DNA from: Chloroflexota bacterium | GTDB taxonomy: Bacteria; Chloroflexota; Dehalococcoidia; SM23-28-2; RBG-16-64-32 | Length of the DNA stretch: 28,614 nt | Reading direction: 5' to 3' | Assembly: GCA_005882715.1 (NCBI GenBank) | Contig: VBEI01000133.1 | Coordinates: forward strand, 1 to 28,614 | Shown here: positions 14,435 to 21,369 of the stretch, in pieces | Position numbering within the stretch: position 1 is the first letter of the stretch | How the letters are laid out: every line of letters starts with the position of its first letter | The notes under the pieces: model-generated | The model's database searches: none | The model's input: the letters and a program-made list of their open reading frames with translations, nothing else | Told to the model about the DNA's origin: nothing | Translations under genes and position numbers: made by a program

Positions 14435-14965
14435 GTGACTGAGCTGCCGAAGCCATTGGCGGACATCTGGGCTGATCTCAGCGCGCAGCGCTCCCTCCTG
14501 ATCGAACGTCTCACCGGGCTAGATGCCGCGGCGACGCTGCGCTCGCCGGGGCCAGGTGAGTGGAGCACGGCGCAGCTGGTCGATCATCTGCTGCTGGCCG
14601 AGGGCTTCACGAATGACTTCATGAAGCCAATGCTGGCCCAGGCGCAGGCTGCGGGTCAGGCGACCGGATTCCCGGCGGAGCTGCAGGCTTTCGATCCGCT
14701 GCCACCACCCTTGGGCATGGAGGCGCCTCCGCCTATCCGCCCGCAGAAGGAATTGCCTGCTCAGGAGCTTATCAATGCGCTGCAGGCGATGGGCGAGCGG
14801 TCCAAGACGACGCTGGAGGCACTGGCATCGGTGGATCCGCGACAGCTTCGCATGCCACATCCGTTGTTCGGCCCACCACTTGACTTCGGTCAGTGGTGGG
14901 CGCTTCATGCCATCCACTACGCCATGCACAACGCGCAGGCTGAGGCGGCTCTGGGCGGAGACTGA
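14435..14965 (+). CDS. DinB-family protein
   Basis: A 176-aa DinB/DinB_2-type four-helix bundle. WSTAQLVDHLLLAEGFTNDF gives His51, and WWALHAIHYAMHNAQAEAAL gives His158, His161 and His165, from which the HxxxH of the metal triad can be drawn. A proline-rich loop (FDPLPPPLGMEAPPPIRPQ, about residues 86-104) separates the halves. GTG 14435 is supported by AAAGGAG 7 nt upstream. It sits between ridA and the sucC-like gene, 5 bp before the latter. Reaction unknown; thiol-linked transferase or isomerase activity is known for relatives. Confidence 0.82.
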   Translation: MTELPKPLADIWADLSAQRSLLIERLTGLDAAATLRSPGPGEWSTAQLVDHLLLAEGFTNDFMKPMLAQAQAAGQATGFPAELQAFDPLPPPLGMEAPPPIRPQKELPAQELINALQAMGERSKTTLEALASVDPRQLRMPHPLFGPPLDFGQWWALHAIHYAMHNAQAEAALGGD

Positions 14966-14970
14966 GGCTA

Positions 14971-16173
14971 ATGCGCTTCTACGAATTCGAGTGCAAACTC
15001 CTGCTCGCCAAGCAGGGCGTCCCTCTCCCACACGGCGGGACCGCAAACAACCCGGAGCAGGCTCGCCAGCTAGCCGCTGAGCTGCGCGGGCCCGTCGTCC
15101 TCAAATCGCAGGTGCTCTCGGGCGGACGGATGAAGGCCGGGGGTGTGAAGTTCGCCGACACCCCCGAGGAGGCCGCCAACGCCGCGGCGGAGATCCTCGA
15201 GCTACCGATCCGCGACCAGCTTCCGGTCTGCGTATCGGTCGAGGCCAAGGCGGCGGTGGCGAAGGAATATTACCTCGGCGTCACGTACGACGCGCTCGCC
15301 AAGAAGCCGGTCATGATCTTCAGTGATATGGGCGGTATCGACATCGAGCAGGTCGCGGAGGAGCATCCTGGCCACGTCGCCAAGCAACACTTCTCGACGC
15401 TTATCCCGTACACCGACTTCCGCGCGAAGGAGCTGCTCGCCTCCCTAGGCATCACCGGAGGCGAGTTGACGGCGCTAACCGGCGTCGCGACGAAGCTCGT
15501 GCGACTGTTCCAGCAGTACGATATGACGCTTGCCGAGATCAATCCGCTCGGCAAGCTCGAAGACGGCTCGTTCGTCGTGCTCGATTGCCATCTCGACATG
15601 GAGGACGAGGCCCGCGAGCGTCACCAGGCCGTCCTCGACGAGCTGGGCATCAAGCCGGACGAGACACGCCAGGGCCGGCCGCCGACGGAGTTCGAGATTC
15701 GCGGCGCGCAGGTCGACGCCGTGGACCACCGCGGCGTTGCCGGCCGCGTCGTCGAGTTCGATGGTAATCTCGGGCTCGTGATCGGCGCCGGCGGCGGCTC
15801 GCTCACGATCTTCGACGCCGTCCAGAAGTACGGGGGCAAGCCGGCGAACTACTGCGAAATCGGCGGCAACCCGAGCGTCAACAAGGCGATGGAGCTCACG
15901 AAGCTCATCCTCAGCAAGCCCGGTGTCGACAAGATTGCCGTCATCATGAACGTCGTCAGCAACACCCGCGCGGACATCGTTGCCCGCGGCGTCATCAAGG
16001 GCGTCGTCGAGTCCGGCCATGACCCGGCGCAGAAGATCAGCATCTTCCGAATCCCCGGCTCCTGGGAAGCCGACGCCTTCAAGATCCTCGGCAAGTACGG
16101 CGTCGAGTACTGTGACCGCTCGGTCTCGATGTCAGAAGCGGCACGCCGGGCGGTCGAGAAGACGGGTACTTAG
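14971..16173 (+). CDS. sucC: ADP-forming succinate-CoA-ligase-type beta subunit (ATP-grasp)
   Basis: A 400-aa SucC-like protein: an ATP-grasp domain followed by a ligase-CoA domain. MRFYEFECKLLLAKQGVPLP replaces the usual start, and LKSQVLSGGRMKAGGVKF is the nucleotide-binding loop. LAEINPLGKLEDG holds the Mg-binding region, and GGKPANYCEIGGNPS begins the C-terminal domain. Two blocks depart from typical SucC: AGGGSLTIFDAVQKYGG and NVVSNTRADIVARGV, where GGIVRCD-like sequence is usual. It pairs with the sucD-like gene at 16492. Next to mcl it could be malate-CoA ligase (MtkA) rather than succinate-CoA ligase; both belong to this family. Substrate is unresolved. Confidence 0.85.
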   Translation: MRFYEFECKLLLAKQGVPLPHGGTANNPEQARQLAAELRGPVVLKSQVLSGGRMKAGGVKFADTPEEAANAAAEILELPIRDQLPVCVSVEAKAAVAKEYYLGVTYDALAKKPVMIFSDMGGIDIEQVAEEHPGHVAKQHFSTLIPYTDFRAKELLASLGITGGELTALTGVATKLVRLFQQYDMTLAEINPLGKLEDGSFVVLDCHLDMEDEARERHQAVLDELGIKPDETRQGRPPTEFEIRGAQVDAVDHRGVAGRVVEFDGNLGLVIGAGGGSLTIFDAVQKYGGKPANYCEIGGNPSVNKAMELTKLILSKPGVDKIAVIMNVVSNTRADIVARGVIKGVVESGHDPAQKISIFRIPGSWEADAFKILGKYGVEYCDRSVSMSEAARRAVEKTGT

Positions 16174-16488
16174 ATGCCTGCGTACGTGATCGCCCAGTTT
16201 GACGTGAACGACGTGGACATGTACTACGAGTACGCCTCGAAGATATTTGAGACGACGAAGGGATACGGCGGGAGGATTCTTGCGGCGAACGACGCGGAGG
16301 TGCGTGAGGGTTCGATCCCGCACTTGCGGACGATCGTGGCGGAGTTTCCGTCGCTGGAGAAGGCGCGCGCGTGGTACGAGTCCGAGGCCTACCAGGCGAT
16401 CATCCACCTGCGGCAGAACTCGACGACAGGGCACCTGTTCATGGTGGAAGGGCTTACGATGCCGCCACGTAAGAAGGCCGGCGAATAG
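16174..16488 (+). CDS. DUF1330 family protein
   Basis: A 104-aa dimeric alpha/beta-barrel-type protein of the DUF1330 family. MPAYVIAQFDVNDVDMYYEY, YGGRILAANDAEVREG, RTIVAEFPSLEKARAWYESE and AYQAIIHLRQ are the family blocks in order. Its ATG directly follows the sucC-like TAG and its TAG is 3 bp before the sucD-like ATG. It is therefore wedged between the two ligase subunits and almost certainly co-translated. The family has no established reaction. The position suggests a role tied to the ligase or its substrate. Confidence 0.88.
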   Translation: MPAYVIAQFDVNDVDMYYEYASKIFETTKGYGGRILAANDAEVREGSIPHLRTIVAEFPSLEKARAWYESEAYQAIIHLRQNSTTGHLFMVEGLTMPPRKKAGE

Positions 16489-16491
16489 CAG

Positions 16492-17391
16492 ATGTCCATC
16501 CTCATCGACGAGAACACCACCTTCATCATCCAGGGCATCACCGGCCGCGAGGCTGTCAACATGACCCGCGAATGCCTCGATTACGGCTCGAAGGTCGTCG
16601 GCGGCGTGACGCCGGGGCGCGGCGGCCGCGACGTCTACGGTGTGGCCGTGTACGACACTGTCCGCGAGATCACCTCGAAGGAGCGCGTGGACGGCTCTGT
16701 TCTGACCGTCCCGCCCGCGTTCGTCCGCGACGCGGCGTTCGAGGCGCTCGAGAACGGCATCCGTCTGCTCGTCATCGTGACCGAGCGCGTGCCGCCGCGC
16801 GCAGAGGTCGCGCAGATCGTCGAGTTCGCCGACATAAAGGGCGCGCGCATCATCGGGCCGAACTGCCTCGGCATCATTTCGCCGGGCAAGTCGAAGATGG
16901 GCGGCATCGGTGGGCCGGCGGCGAACACGAACCAGGCCTACCGGCCTGGGCACATCGGCGTTATGTCGCGCAGCGGCGGCATGGCCACCGAGATCTCGAA
17001 CTCGCTCACCGCAGCCGGTTTCGGTCAGAGCACGACCGTGAGTATCGGCGGCGACGCGATCATTGGCTCGACCTACGCCGAGCTGATGCCGTTCTTCGAG
17101 GCCGACCCGGAGACGCACGCCATCGTCATCTACTCCGAGCCCGGCGGCCCGATGGAGGCGCAGCTCGCCGAGTGGGTGAAGGCGAACAACTCGCGCCTGC
17201 CGATCATCGCCTTCATGGCCGGCCGCTTCATGGACGCCATGCCCGGCATGCGCTTCGGTCACGCCGGGACGATCGTCGAGGGCAAACAGGACACGGCGAG
17301 CGAGAAGATCCGCCGCCTGAACGACGCCGGCATCTCGGTAGCGGAGGAGATCGCGCAAATCCCGGAGCTAGTCAAGCAGCGGCTGTCATGA
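16492..17391 (+). CDS. sucD: ADP-forming succinate-CoA-ligase-type alpha subunit
   Basis: A 299-aa SucD-like subunit. IIQGITGREAVNMTRECLDYG and VVGGVTPGRGG form the CoA-binding Rossmann part. GARIIGPNCLGIISPGKSKMG follows; the usual NCPG is NCLG here. The phosphorylatable His257 lies in RFGHAGTIVEGKQDTASEK. Between GKSKMG and VMSRSGG there is an added GPAANTNQAYRPG-type segment, and the usual GEIGG-type helix start reads YSEPGGPMEA. These changes, shared with the odd beta subunit, suggest a substrate other than succinate; malate is suggested by the neighbouring mcl. The catalytic His is intact, so the enzyme should be active. Confidence 0.86.
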   Translation: MSILIDENTTFIIQGITGREAVNMTRECLDYGSKVVGGVTPGRGGRDVYGVAVYDTVREITSKERVDGSVLTVPPAFVRDAAFEALENGIRLLVIVTERVPPRAEVAQIVEFADIKGARIIGPNCLGIISPGKSKMGGIGGPAANTNQAYRPGHIGVMSRSGGMATEISNSLTAAGFGQSTTVSIGGDAIIGSTYAELMPFFEADPETHAIVIYSEPGGPMEAQLAEWVKANNSRLPIIAFMAGRFMDAMPGMRFGHAGTIVEGKQDTASEKIRRLNDAGISVAEEIAQIPELVKQRLS

Positions 17392-17428
17392 ATCTCATTC
17401 GACAGGCGTGAGAAGGAGGCTTCTTGAA

Positions 17429-18241
17429 ATGGAGCAAGCGAACATCGACGGCATCTCGCTGGAATACGAAACCCGGGGCTCCGGAGACCCGGTCGTCTTC
17501 ATCCACGGTGCGCACATGGGTGATACATACCGGCCGTTGATGGCTGAACCTGCCCTCAAGGACTACAGGTTCATCGGCTATCACCGGCGCGGATACGCCG
17601 GCAGCGGCCGGCCGGACGGTCCGCTGTCGGTTTCCGAGCACGCGGCCGATTGCCTGGCGCTGTTGCGGAACCTCGATGCGGCGCCCGGTCATGTCGTGGG
17701 GCACTCGTCGGGTGCCGTTATCGGCATCCAGCTCGCCCTTGATGCTCCCGATGCTGTGCGGTCGCTTACACTGCTCGAGCCTGCTCTGCTTGACGTTCCC
17801 AGCGGTGGCGCGCTCATCGAGGCGCTCGGGGCGTCTGTCCCGATGTATGAGTCTGGCGACAGGGCGGGCGCCGTCGATAGCTTCCTGCGGGAAGTGTGCG
17901 GCAAGGACTATCGTCGCAGCGTTGAAACCCGGCTGCCTGGCGCCATGGAACAGGCCGCCGCCGACGCGGACGCGTTTTTCACGGGTGAATTCCCCGCTAT
18001 CGCAGAGTGGCTGTTCGCCAAGGAGGACGCCGCGCGTATCACGCAGCCTGTCCTCTCGGTCCTGGGCGCGAATACCGATGCCGCTATCGGCCTACCCACT
18101 TACAGCGAGATCCACGAGCGCGTGCTCGAATGGTTCCCGAACGCAAAGCCGTTCGTGCTCCCGGGGGCTGCGCACCTTCTCCAGGTCGAGAACCCGCACG
18201 ATATGGCAGAGGGCCTCGCAACCTTCCTTGCGAACAACTAA
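17429..18241 (+). CDS. Alpha/beta hydrolase
   Basis: A 270-aa alpha/beta-hydrolase fold protein. PVVFIHGAHM (residues 21-30) is the oxyanion strand. GYHRRGYAGSGRPDGP follows, then the nucleophile elbow GHSSGAVIG with Ser94. LPGAAHLLQVENPHDMAEGL near the C-terminus carries the catalytic His, and the acid is probably in VLGANTDAA. Substrate could be an ester, lactone or C-C diketone. ATG 17429 is chosen because AGAAGGAGG lies 9 nt upstream; an in-frame GTG at 17408 adds seven residues. It is 37 bp after the sucD-like gene. The stop TAA overlaps ATG 18241 of a 4-codon mini-ORF leading into the ferredoxin gene. Confidence 0.86.
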   Translation: MEQANIDGISLEYETRGSGDPVVFIHGAHMGDTYRPLMAEPALKDYRFIGYHRRGYAGSGRPDGPLSVSEHAADCLALLRNLDAAPGHVVGHSSGAVIGIQLALDAPDAVRSLTLLEPALLDVPSGGALIEALGASVPMYESGDRAGAVDSFLREVCGKDYRRSVETRLPGAMEQAAADADAFFTGEFPAIAEWLFAKEDAARITQPVLSVLGANTDAAIGLPTYSEIHERVLEWFPNAKPFVLPGAAHLLQVENPHDMAEGLATFLANN

Positions 18242-18254
18242 TGGTGAGCGTTTA

Positions 18255-18494
18255 ATGCCCGCGATGTTCATCCGCGTCGACATGACGCGCGAAGTCGCGG
18301 GCGACCGAGAGCTGGCGAACAAGCTCGCTGAGGTCTGCCCCGTGAACATCTTCGCGCAGGCGCCCGACGGCTCAGCGACGATTGTCGAGGAGAACCTCGA
18401 TGAGTGCGTGCTCTGCGAGCTGTGCGTGCAGGCGGCCCCACCCGGCGGTGTGCGAGTCGTCAAGCTGTACGACGGCACCGTGCTCGAACGCTGA
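18255..18494 (+). CDS. Small 4Fe-4S ferredoxin, FixX-like cysteine pattern
   Basis: A 79-aa protein with four cysteines: Cys28 (AEVCPVNIF) and Cys51, Cys54, Cys57 (CVLCELC). The fourth Cys of a classical CxxCxxCxxxCP motif is Ala61. The arrangement of one distal Cys plus CxxCxxC, followed by PPGGVRVVKLYDG, recalls FixX-type ferredoxins that work with electron-transfer flavoprotein dehydrogenases. It would carry one 4Fe-4S cluster. ATG 18255 overlaps the TAA of a MVSV mini-ORF, and GGTGAG lies 6 nt upstream. Its redox partner is not in the window; the acyl-CoA context makes an ETF-type chain possible. Confidence 0.75.
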   Translation: MPAMFIRVDMTREVAGDRELANKLAEVCPVNIFAQAPDGSATIVEENLDECVLCELCVQAAPPGGVRVVKLYDGTVLER

Positions 18495-18501
18495 TCCCGC
18501 G

Positions 18502-19566
18502 ATGATCGGAAGATCGTCGCTCTCGTCGCTACCGTTCCTGAGTGATGCCCGCCGCGGTCGGGCATCCTCATACGACACGTCGGGAGGGAACGCGGACTTC
18601 TGGCTGCTCCAACCCGGCGAGACGCGCACCTTAGCGGACATCGCTAGCCCGGGTGCCATACGACACGTCTGGATGACGCTCGCGTCACGCGAGGAATCGT
18701 ACCCTCGCCTGAGCGTCCTGAGGATGTTCTGGGACGGCGCCGAGACGCCGTGCGTGGAGGCGCCGACTGGCGATTTCTTCGGCGTAGGCCACGGTGTGAT
18801 CCGGGAGTTCTGGTCTCTTCCCCTGACCATGAGCCCACGCGACGGACGGGGCTTCAACTGTTACTTCCCGATGCCTTTCAACCGCGACGCTCGGGTCGAG
18901 CTCACAAACGAAGGCGACCGGCGGCTCGTCGTCTATTTCTACATCGACTACGAGACCTTTGAGCGTCCTCTCGAAAACGTCGGCCTCTTCCACGCTCAGT
19001 GGCGATCCGAGTATCCAACGGTGGGCTGGGGCGACGACGATCGGCGCTTCGAGGATGAGCAGGATTACCGTCGCGAAGTCTTCTCAACGCCGAACATGAG
19101 CGGTGAGGATAACTACGTGATTCTCGAGGCGGAGGGGCGCGGGCAGTACGTCGGGTGCAACCTGAATGTCGATTGCCGGCGGCGCCTCAAGAACGACTGG
19201 TACGGCGAGGGCGACGACATGATCTTCATCGACGGGGATGTCAGGCCGACCCTCCATGGGACGGGCACGGAAGACTACTTCAATACCGCCTGGAGTCCGC
19301 TAACCGAGTTCTGGACGCCCTATCACGGCCAACCCCTGGCCTCGACCGGAGGTGAAGGCTGGCTCTACAAGGGCAAGCAGTCGGTCTACCGCTTCCACAT
19401 CGAAGACCCGGTCCATTTCCGCAAATCGATCCGCGTGACGATCGAGCATGGCCACGCCAACCACTTGTCGCATGACTACTCGTCAACCGCCTATTGGTAC
19501 CAGACCGAACCCCACGCCATCCCTCCTGCCCTTCCCTCGGCCGACCACCGCTTACCGCGGTCGTGA
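18502..19566 (+). CDS. DUF2961 / GH172-type protein
   Basis: A 354-aa DUF2961 protein, a family in which some members are GH172 glycosidases acting on alpha-D-fructofuranosides or alpha-D-arabinofuranosides. ASSYDTSGGNADFWLLQPGE and IASPGAIRHVWMTLAS are the N-terminal jelly-roll signatures, and GDFFGVGHG, NCYFPMPF and YFYIDYETF follow. NDWYGEGDDMIFIDG and LHGTGTEDYFNTAW hold Glu236 and Glu257. Their 21-residue spacing equals that of the catalytic pair I recall for the Bifidobacterium GH172 enzyme. No signal peptide is visible, so it may act in the cytoplasm. ATG 18502 is 7 bp after the ferredoxin. It converges on the GNAT gene with a 4-bp gap; GCGGTC-GT-GACCGC (19557-19570) spans its stop. 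Confidence 0.85.
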   Translation: MIGRSSLSSLPFLSDARRGRASSYDTSGGNADFWLLQPGETRTLADIASPGAIRHVWMTLASREESYPRLSVLRMFWDGAETPCVEAPTGDFFGVGHGVIREFWSLPLTMSPRDGRGFNCYFPMPFNRDARVELTNEGDRRLVVYFYIDYETFERPLENVGLFHAQWRSEYPTVGWGDDDRRFEDEQDYRREVFSTPNMSGEDNYVILEAEGRGQYVGCNLNVDCRRRLKNDWYGEGDDMIFIDGDVRPTLHGTGTEDYFNTAWSPLTEFWTPYHGQPLASTGGEGWLYKGKQSVYRFHIEDPVHFRKSIRVTIEHGHANHLSHDYSSTAYWYQTEPHAIPPALPSADHRLPRS

Positions 19567-19570
19567 CCGC

Positions 19571-20098
19571 TTACGCGGGCGGCAGCTCGCCCCGAGTGAT
19601 CGCATAAAGCTGCATGTCGTGGTGCCGCCCACGGTGGAACATGCAGCCGCGCATCGTCCCTTCGTGCCTGTAGCCGCCCTTCTCCGCGACCTTCAGCGAC
19701 CCCGCGTTCTCGACATCAATGCATAGCCGAATACGGTTGATATTCTTACTATCGAACAGGTATCGCGTAAGGAGCTGAAGCGCCTCGGTTGTAGCGCCCT
19801 TTCCCCAGTGCTCCTTTCCGAAGAGGCGGTAGCCGATCTCGAATTCTTCCATATATGGCACGGTCTTGAAGTACATGATCTCGCCGATGATATTGCGTTT
19901 CGCATCGATCATCAGGAGCCGGCCGAAGTTCTCGCCCCAGAAGCCGGTGCGCGAGAATTCGTCCCTGTACGTCACCTCCGACATAATGCTTAGGGGCCAG
20001 TAGTCGCCACGGCTGTCGAGATCGAGGTCGAGCTCGCGTAGCCGGTCGAGGTCCGCCTCGCGGACCGGACGCAGGGTAATGTTTTCGCCTTCTAGCAT
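19571..20098 (-). CDS. GNAT acetyltransferase (RimJ/RimL type)
   Basis: A 175-aa GNAT-fold protein. ENITLRPVREADLDRLREL is the standard start, IGEIMYFKTVPYMEEFEIGYRL is the central strand pair, and KEHWGKGATTEALQLLTRYLF is the acetyl-CoA pyrophosphate loop. IRLCIDVENAGSLKVAEKGGY is the motif B region typical of RimJ/RimL. It probably acetylates a protein N-terminus, an amino acid or a small amine; the acceptor is unknown. ATG 20098 has no clear Shine-Dalgarno. It is the last gene of a minus-strand run below mch, separated by 144 bp containing a diverged repeat. Confidence 0.88.
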   Translation of the reverse strand: MLEGENITLRPVREADLDRLRELDLDLDSRGDYWPLSIMSEVTYRDEFSRTGFWGENFGRLLMIDAKRNIIGEIMYFKTVPYMEEFEIGYRLFGKEHWGKGATTEALQLLTRYLFDSKNINRIRLCIDVENAGSLKVAEKGGYRHEGTMRGCMFHRGRHHDMQLYAITRGELPPA

Positions 20099-20112
20099 GG
20101 GCCACGCCGTTT

Positions 20113-20172
20113 CGTCATTCTGAGCGTCGACCGGTTTGAGCGCGACGGATTGCAGCTTCGCGACGGAATCTG
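20113..20172. repeat. Possible remnant of a dispersed GTCATTCTGAGCG repeat
   Basis: CGTCATTCTGAGCG (20113-20126) and, further on, GCTTCGCGACGGAATCTGG resemble the two ends of a dispersed intergenic repeat I recall from many bacterial genomes (GTCATTCTGAGCG ... GAATCT). The middle is diverged. It sits in the gap between mch and the GNAT gene. Recognition from memory only. Confidence 0.35.
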
Positions 20173-20242
20173 GCGGGGTGGCGGAGTGTGAACAGCACCG
20201 GAGCGCGGCCCGCGTCGATACCTCGAGCTCGATTCCAATGCG

Positions 20243-21319
20243 CTACCTATTCCTCGGTATCAGCACCGTGTAGTCCAAATCCAGCACAACATTGGGGTGG
20301 TGTGACTCTCGTCCCGTCTCCGGATCCTTCACCCGCGCCTCGATGGGCTCTTCGCTCGGATCGAGGTTCTTCACGCCGACCAGCCGCAACCGCAGCGCGC
20401 CCGCGTCCCCGCGCCCGAGGTCGATACGCTCGAGAACCTTCGTCCACGCGAACAAGGTGTCGCCCCCGACAGTCGGGTTTGCGTGCGTACCGGCATTGAA
20501 GCCGAGAATTCGGATCACATTCTCGAGCCCGTCGTTTGAGATCGCGTGCGCCAACGAGATGATGTGCCCACCGTAGATGATCCGCCTGCCAAGCTTCGAT
20601 TTCTTCTGGAGCAGCTCATTGAAGTGCACCCGCGCGTTGTTCTGGTATAGCCGCGTCGCCATCTGGTGCTCGGCATCCTCGATAGTCAGCCCCTGAGGAT
20701 GGAGGATAAGTTCTCCCGGCTCGTAGTCCTCCCAGAAGAAGCGGCTCGCCGTGATCTCTGGATCGAACCGCGCGAGATCCAGCACTGGGGGCACGTGAAG
20801 ATTCTCCACCGCGACCTGACGTGGTAGCTCCGGCGCGTCATCGGCGCCCGAGTTTACTCCCGGCTCGCGCTTGTTCACCATCGCCCAGCGATAGAACTGA
20901 AGCACCGGCTCTTCCCGCTGATTGAAGCCGCGGGTGTGCACCCACACGATCCCGACGTCCGGCCGGGACGTCTCGCGCTTGCCGATGACTTCTGTCTCCG
21001 CGCGCAGGGTGTCGCCGGGGTAAACGGTGCTCAGAAAGCGGACGTCGGCGTAGCCAAGGTTCGCCGGCGAGTTCAGCGAGACGTCCGGCACCGCCCGCCC
21101 GAATACAATGTGGAAGACGAGCATGTCGTGAACTACTTCTCGCTCGAACCCAAGCGAGCGCGCGAATTCGCGCGAGCAATGTAGCGGCCGCCGGTCTCCC
21201 GTCAGCGCGATGTAGAGGGCGAGATCACCTTCAGTTACGGTGCGGGGGACGGCGTGGTGAATCGTCTTCCCCACGACAAAGTCTTCGAAGAAGTTTCCCA
21301 CTCGCGTTTTACGAGTCAT
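20243..21319 (-). CDS. mch: Mesaconyl-CoA hydratase (beta-methylmalyl-CoA dehydratase)
   Basis: A 358-aa double-hotdog protein. NFFEDFVVGKTIHHAVPRTV, TEGDLALYIALTGDR, DMLVFHIVFGRAVPDVSLN and ANLGYADVRF match, from memory, the Rhodobacter and Chloroflexus mesaconyl-CoA hydratase. So do TIEDAEHQMATRLYQNNARVHF, GRRIIYGGHIISLAHAIS and the VVLDLDYTVLIPR end. The enzyme interconverts beta-methylmalyl-CoA and mesaconyl-CoA, one step from the product of mcl, which is 6 kb away. The second hotdog (about residues 190-358) holds the likely catalytic block RVHFNE...YGGHIIS. ATG 21319 is preferred; an in-frame GTG at 21346 would start inside a CTGA-rich repeat. It follows the SDR on the same strand. Confidence 0.88.
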   Translation of the reverse strand: MTRKTRVGNFFEDFVVGKTIHHAVPRTVTEGDLALYIALTGDRRPLHCSREFARSLGFEREVVHDMLVFHIVFGRAVPDVSLNSPANLGYADVRFLSTVYPGDTLRAETEVIGKRETSRPDVGIVWVHTRGFNQREEPVLQFYRWAMVNKREPGVNSGADDAPELPRQVAVENLHVPPVLDLARFDPEITASRFFWEDYEPGELILHPQGLTIEDAEHQMATRLYQNNARVHFNELLQKKSKLGRRIIYGGHIISLAHAISNDGLENVIRILGFNAGTHANPTVGGDTLFAWTKVLERIDLGRGDAGALRLRLVGVKNLDPSEEPIEARVKDPETGRESHHPNVVLDLDYTVLIPRNR

Positions 21320-21338
21320 CCGCCGTTCATCAGAATAG

Positions 21339-21369
21339 CTGACCACTGACGGCTGATAACTGACAACTA
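21339..21369. repeat. Degenerate CTGA tandem repeat between SDR and mch
   Basis: The 31 bp contain CTGACCA, CTGACGG, CTGATAA and CTGACAA in tandem. The stretch includes the TAG stop of the SDR gene (21369-21367). Similar CTGATAACTGACAAC strings are widespread as intergenic filler repeats, so this is probably a small mobile or slippage-derived repeat. Confidence 0.45.

Noticed and set aside
16132..17358. 408-codon minus-strand frame opposite the sucD-like gene
   Set aside because: It mirrors the codon pattern of DUF1330 and the sucD-like gene, is rich in Arg/His/Asp/Val as antisense GC-rich frames are, and shows no domain.
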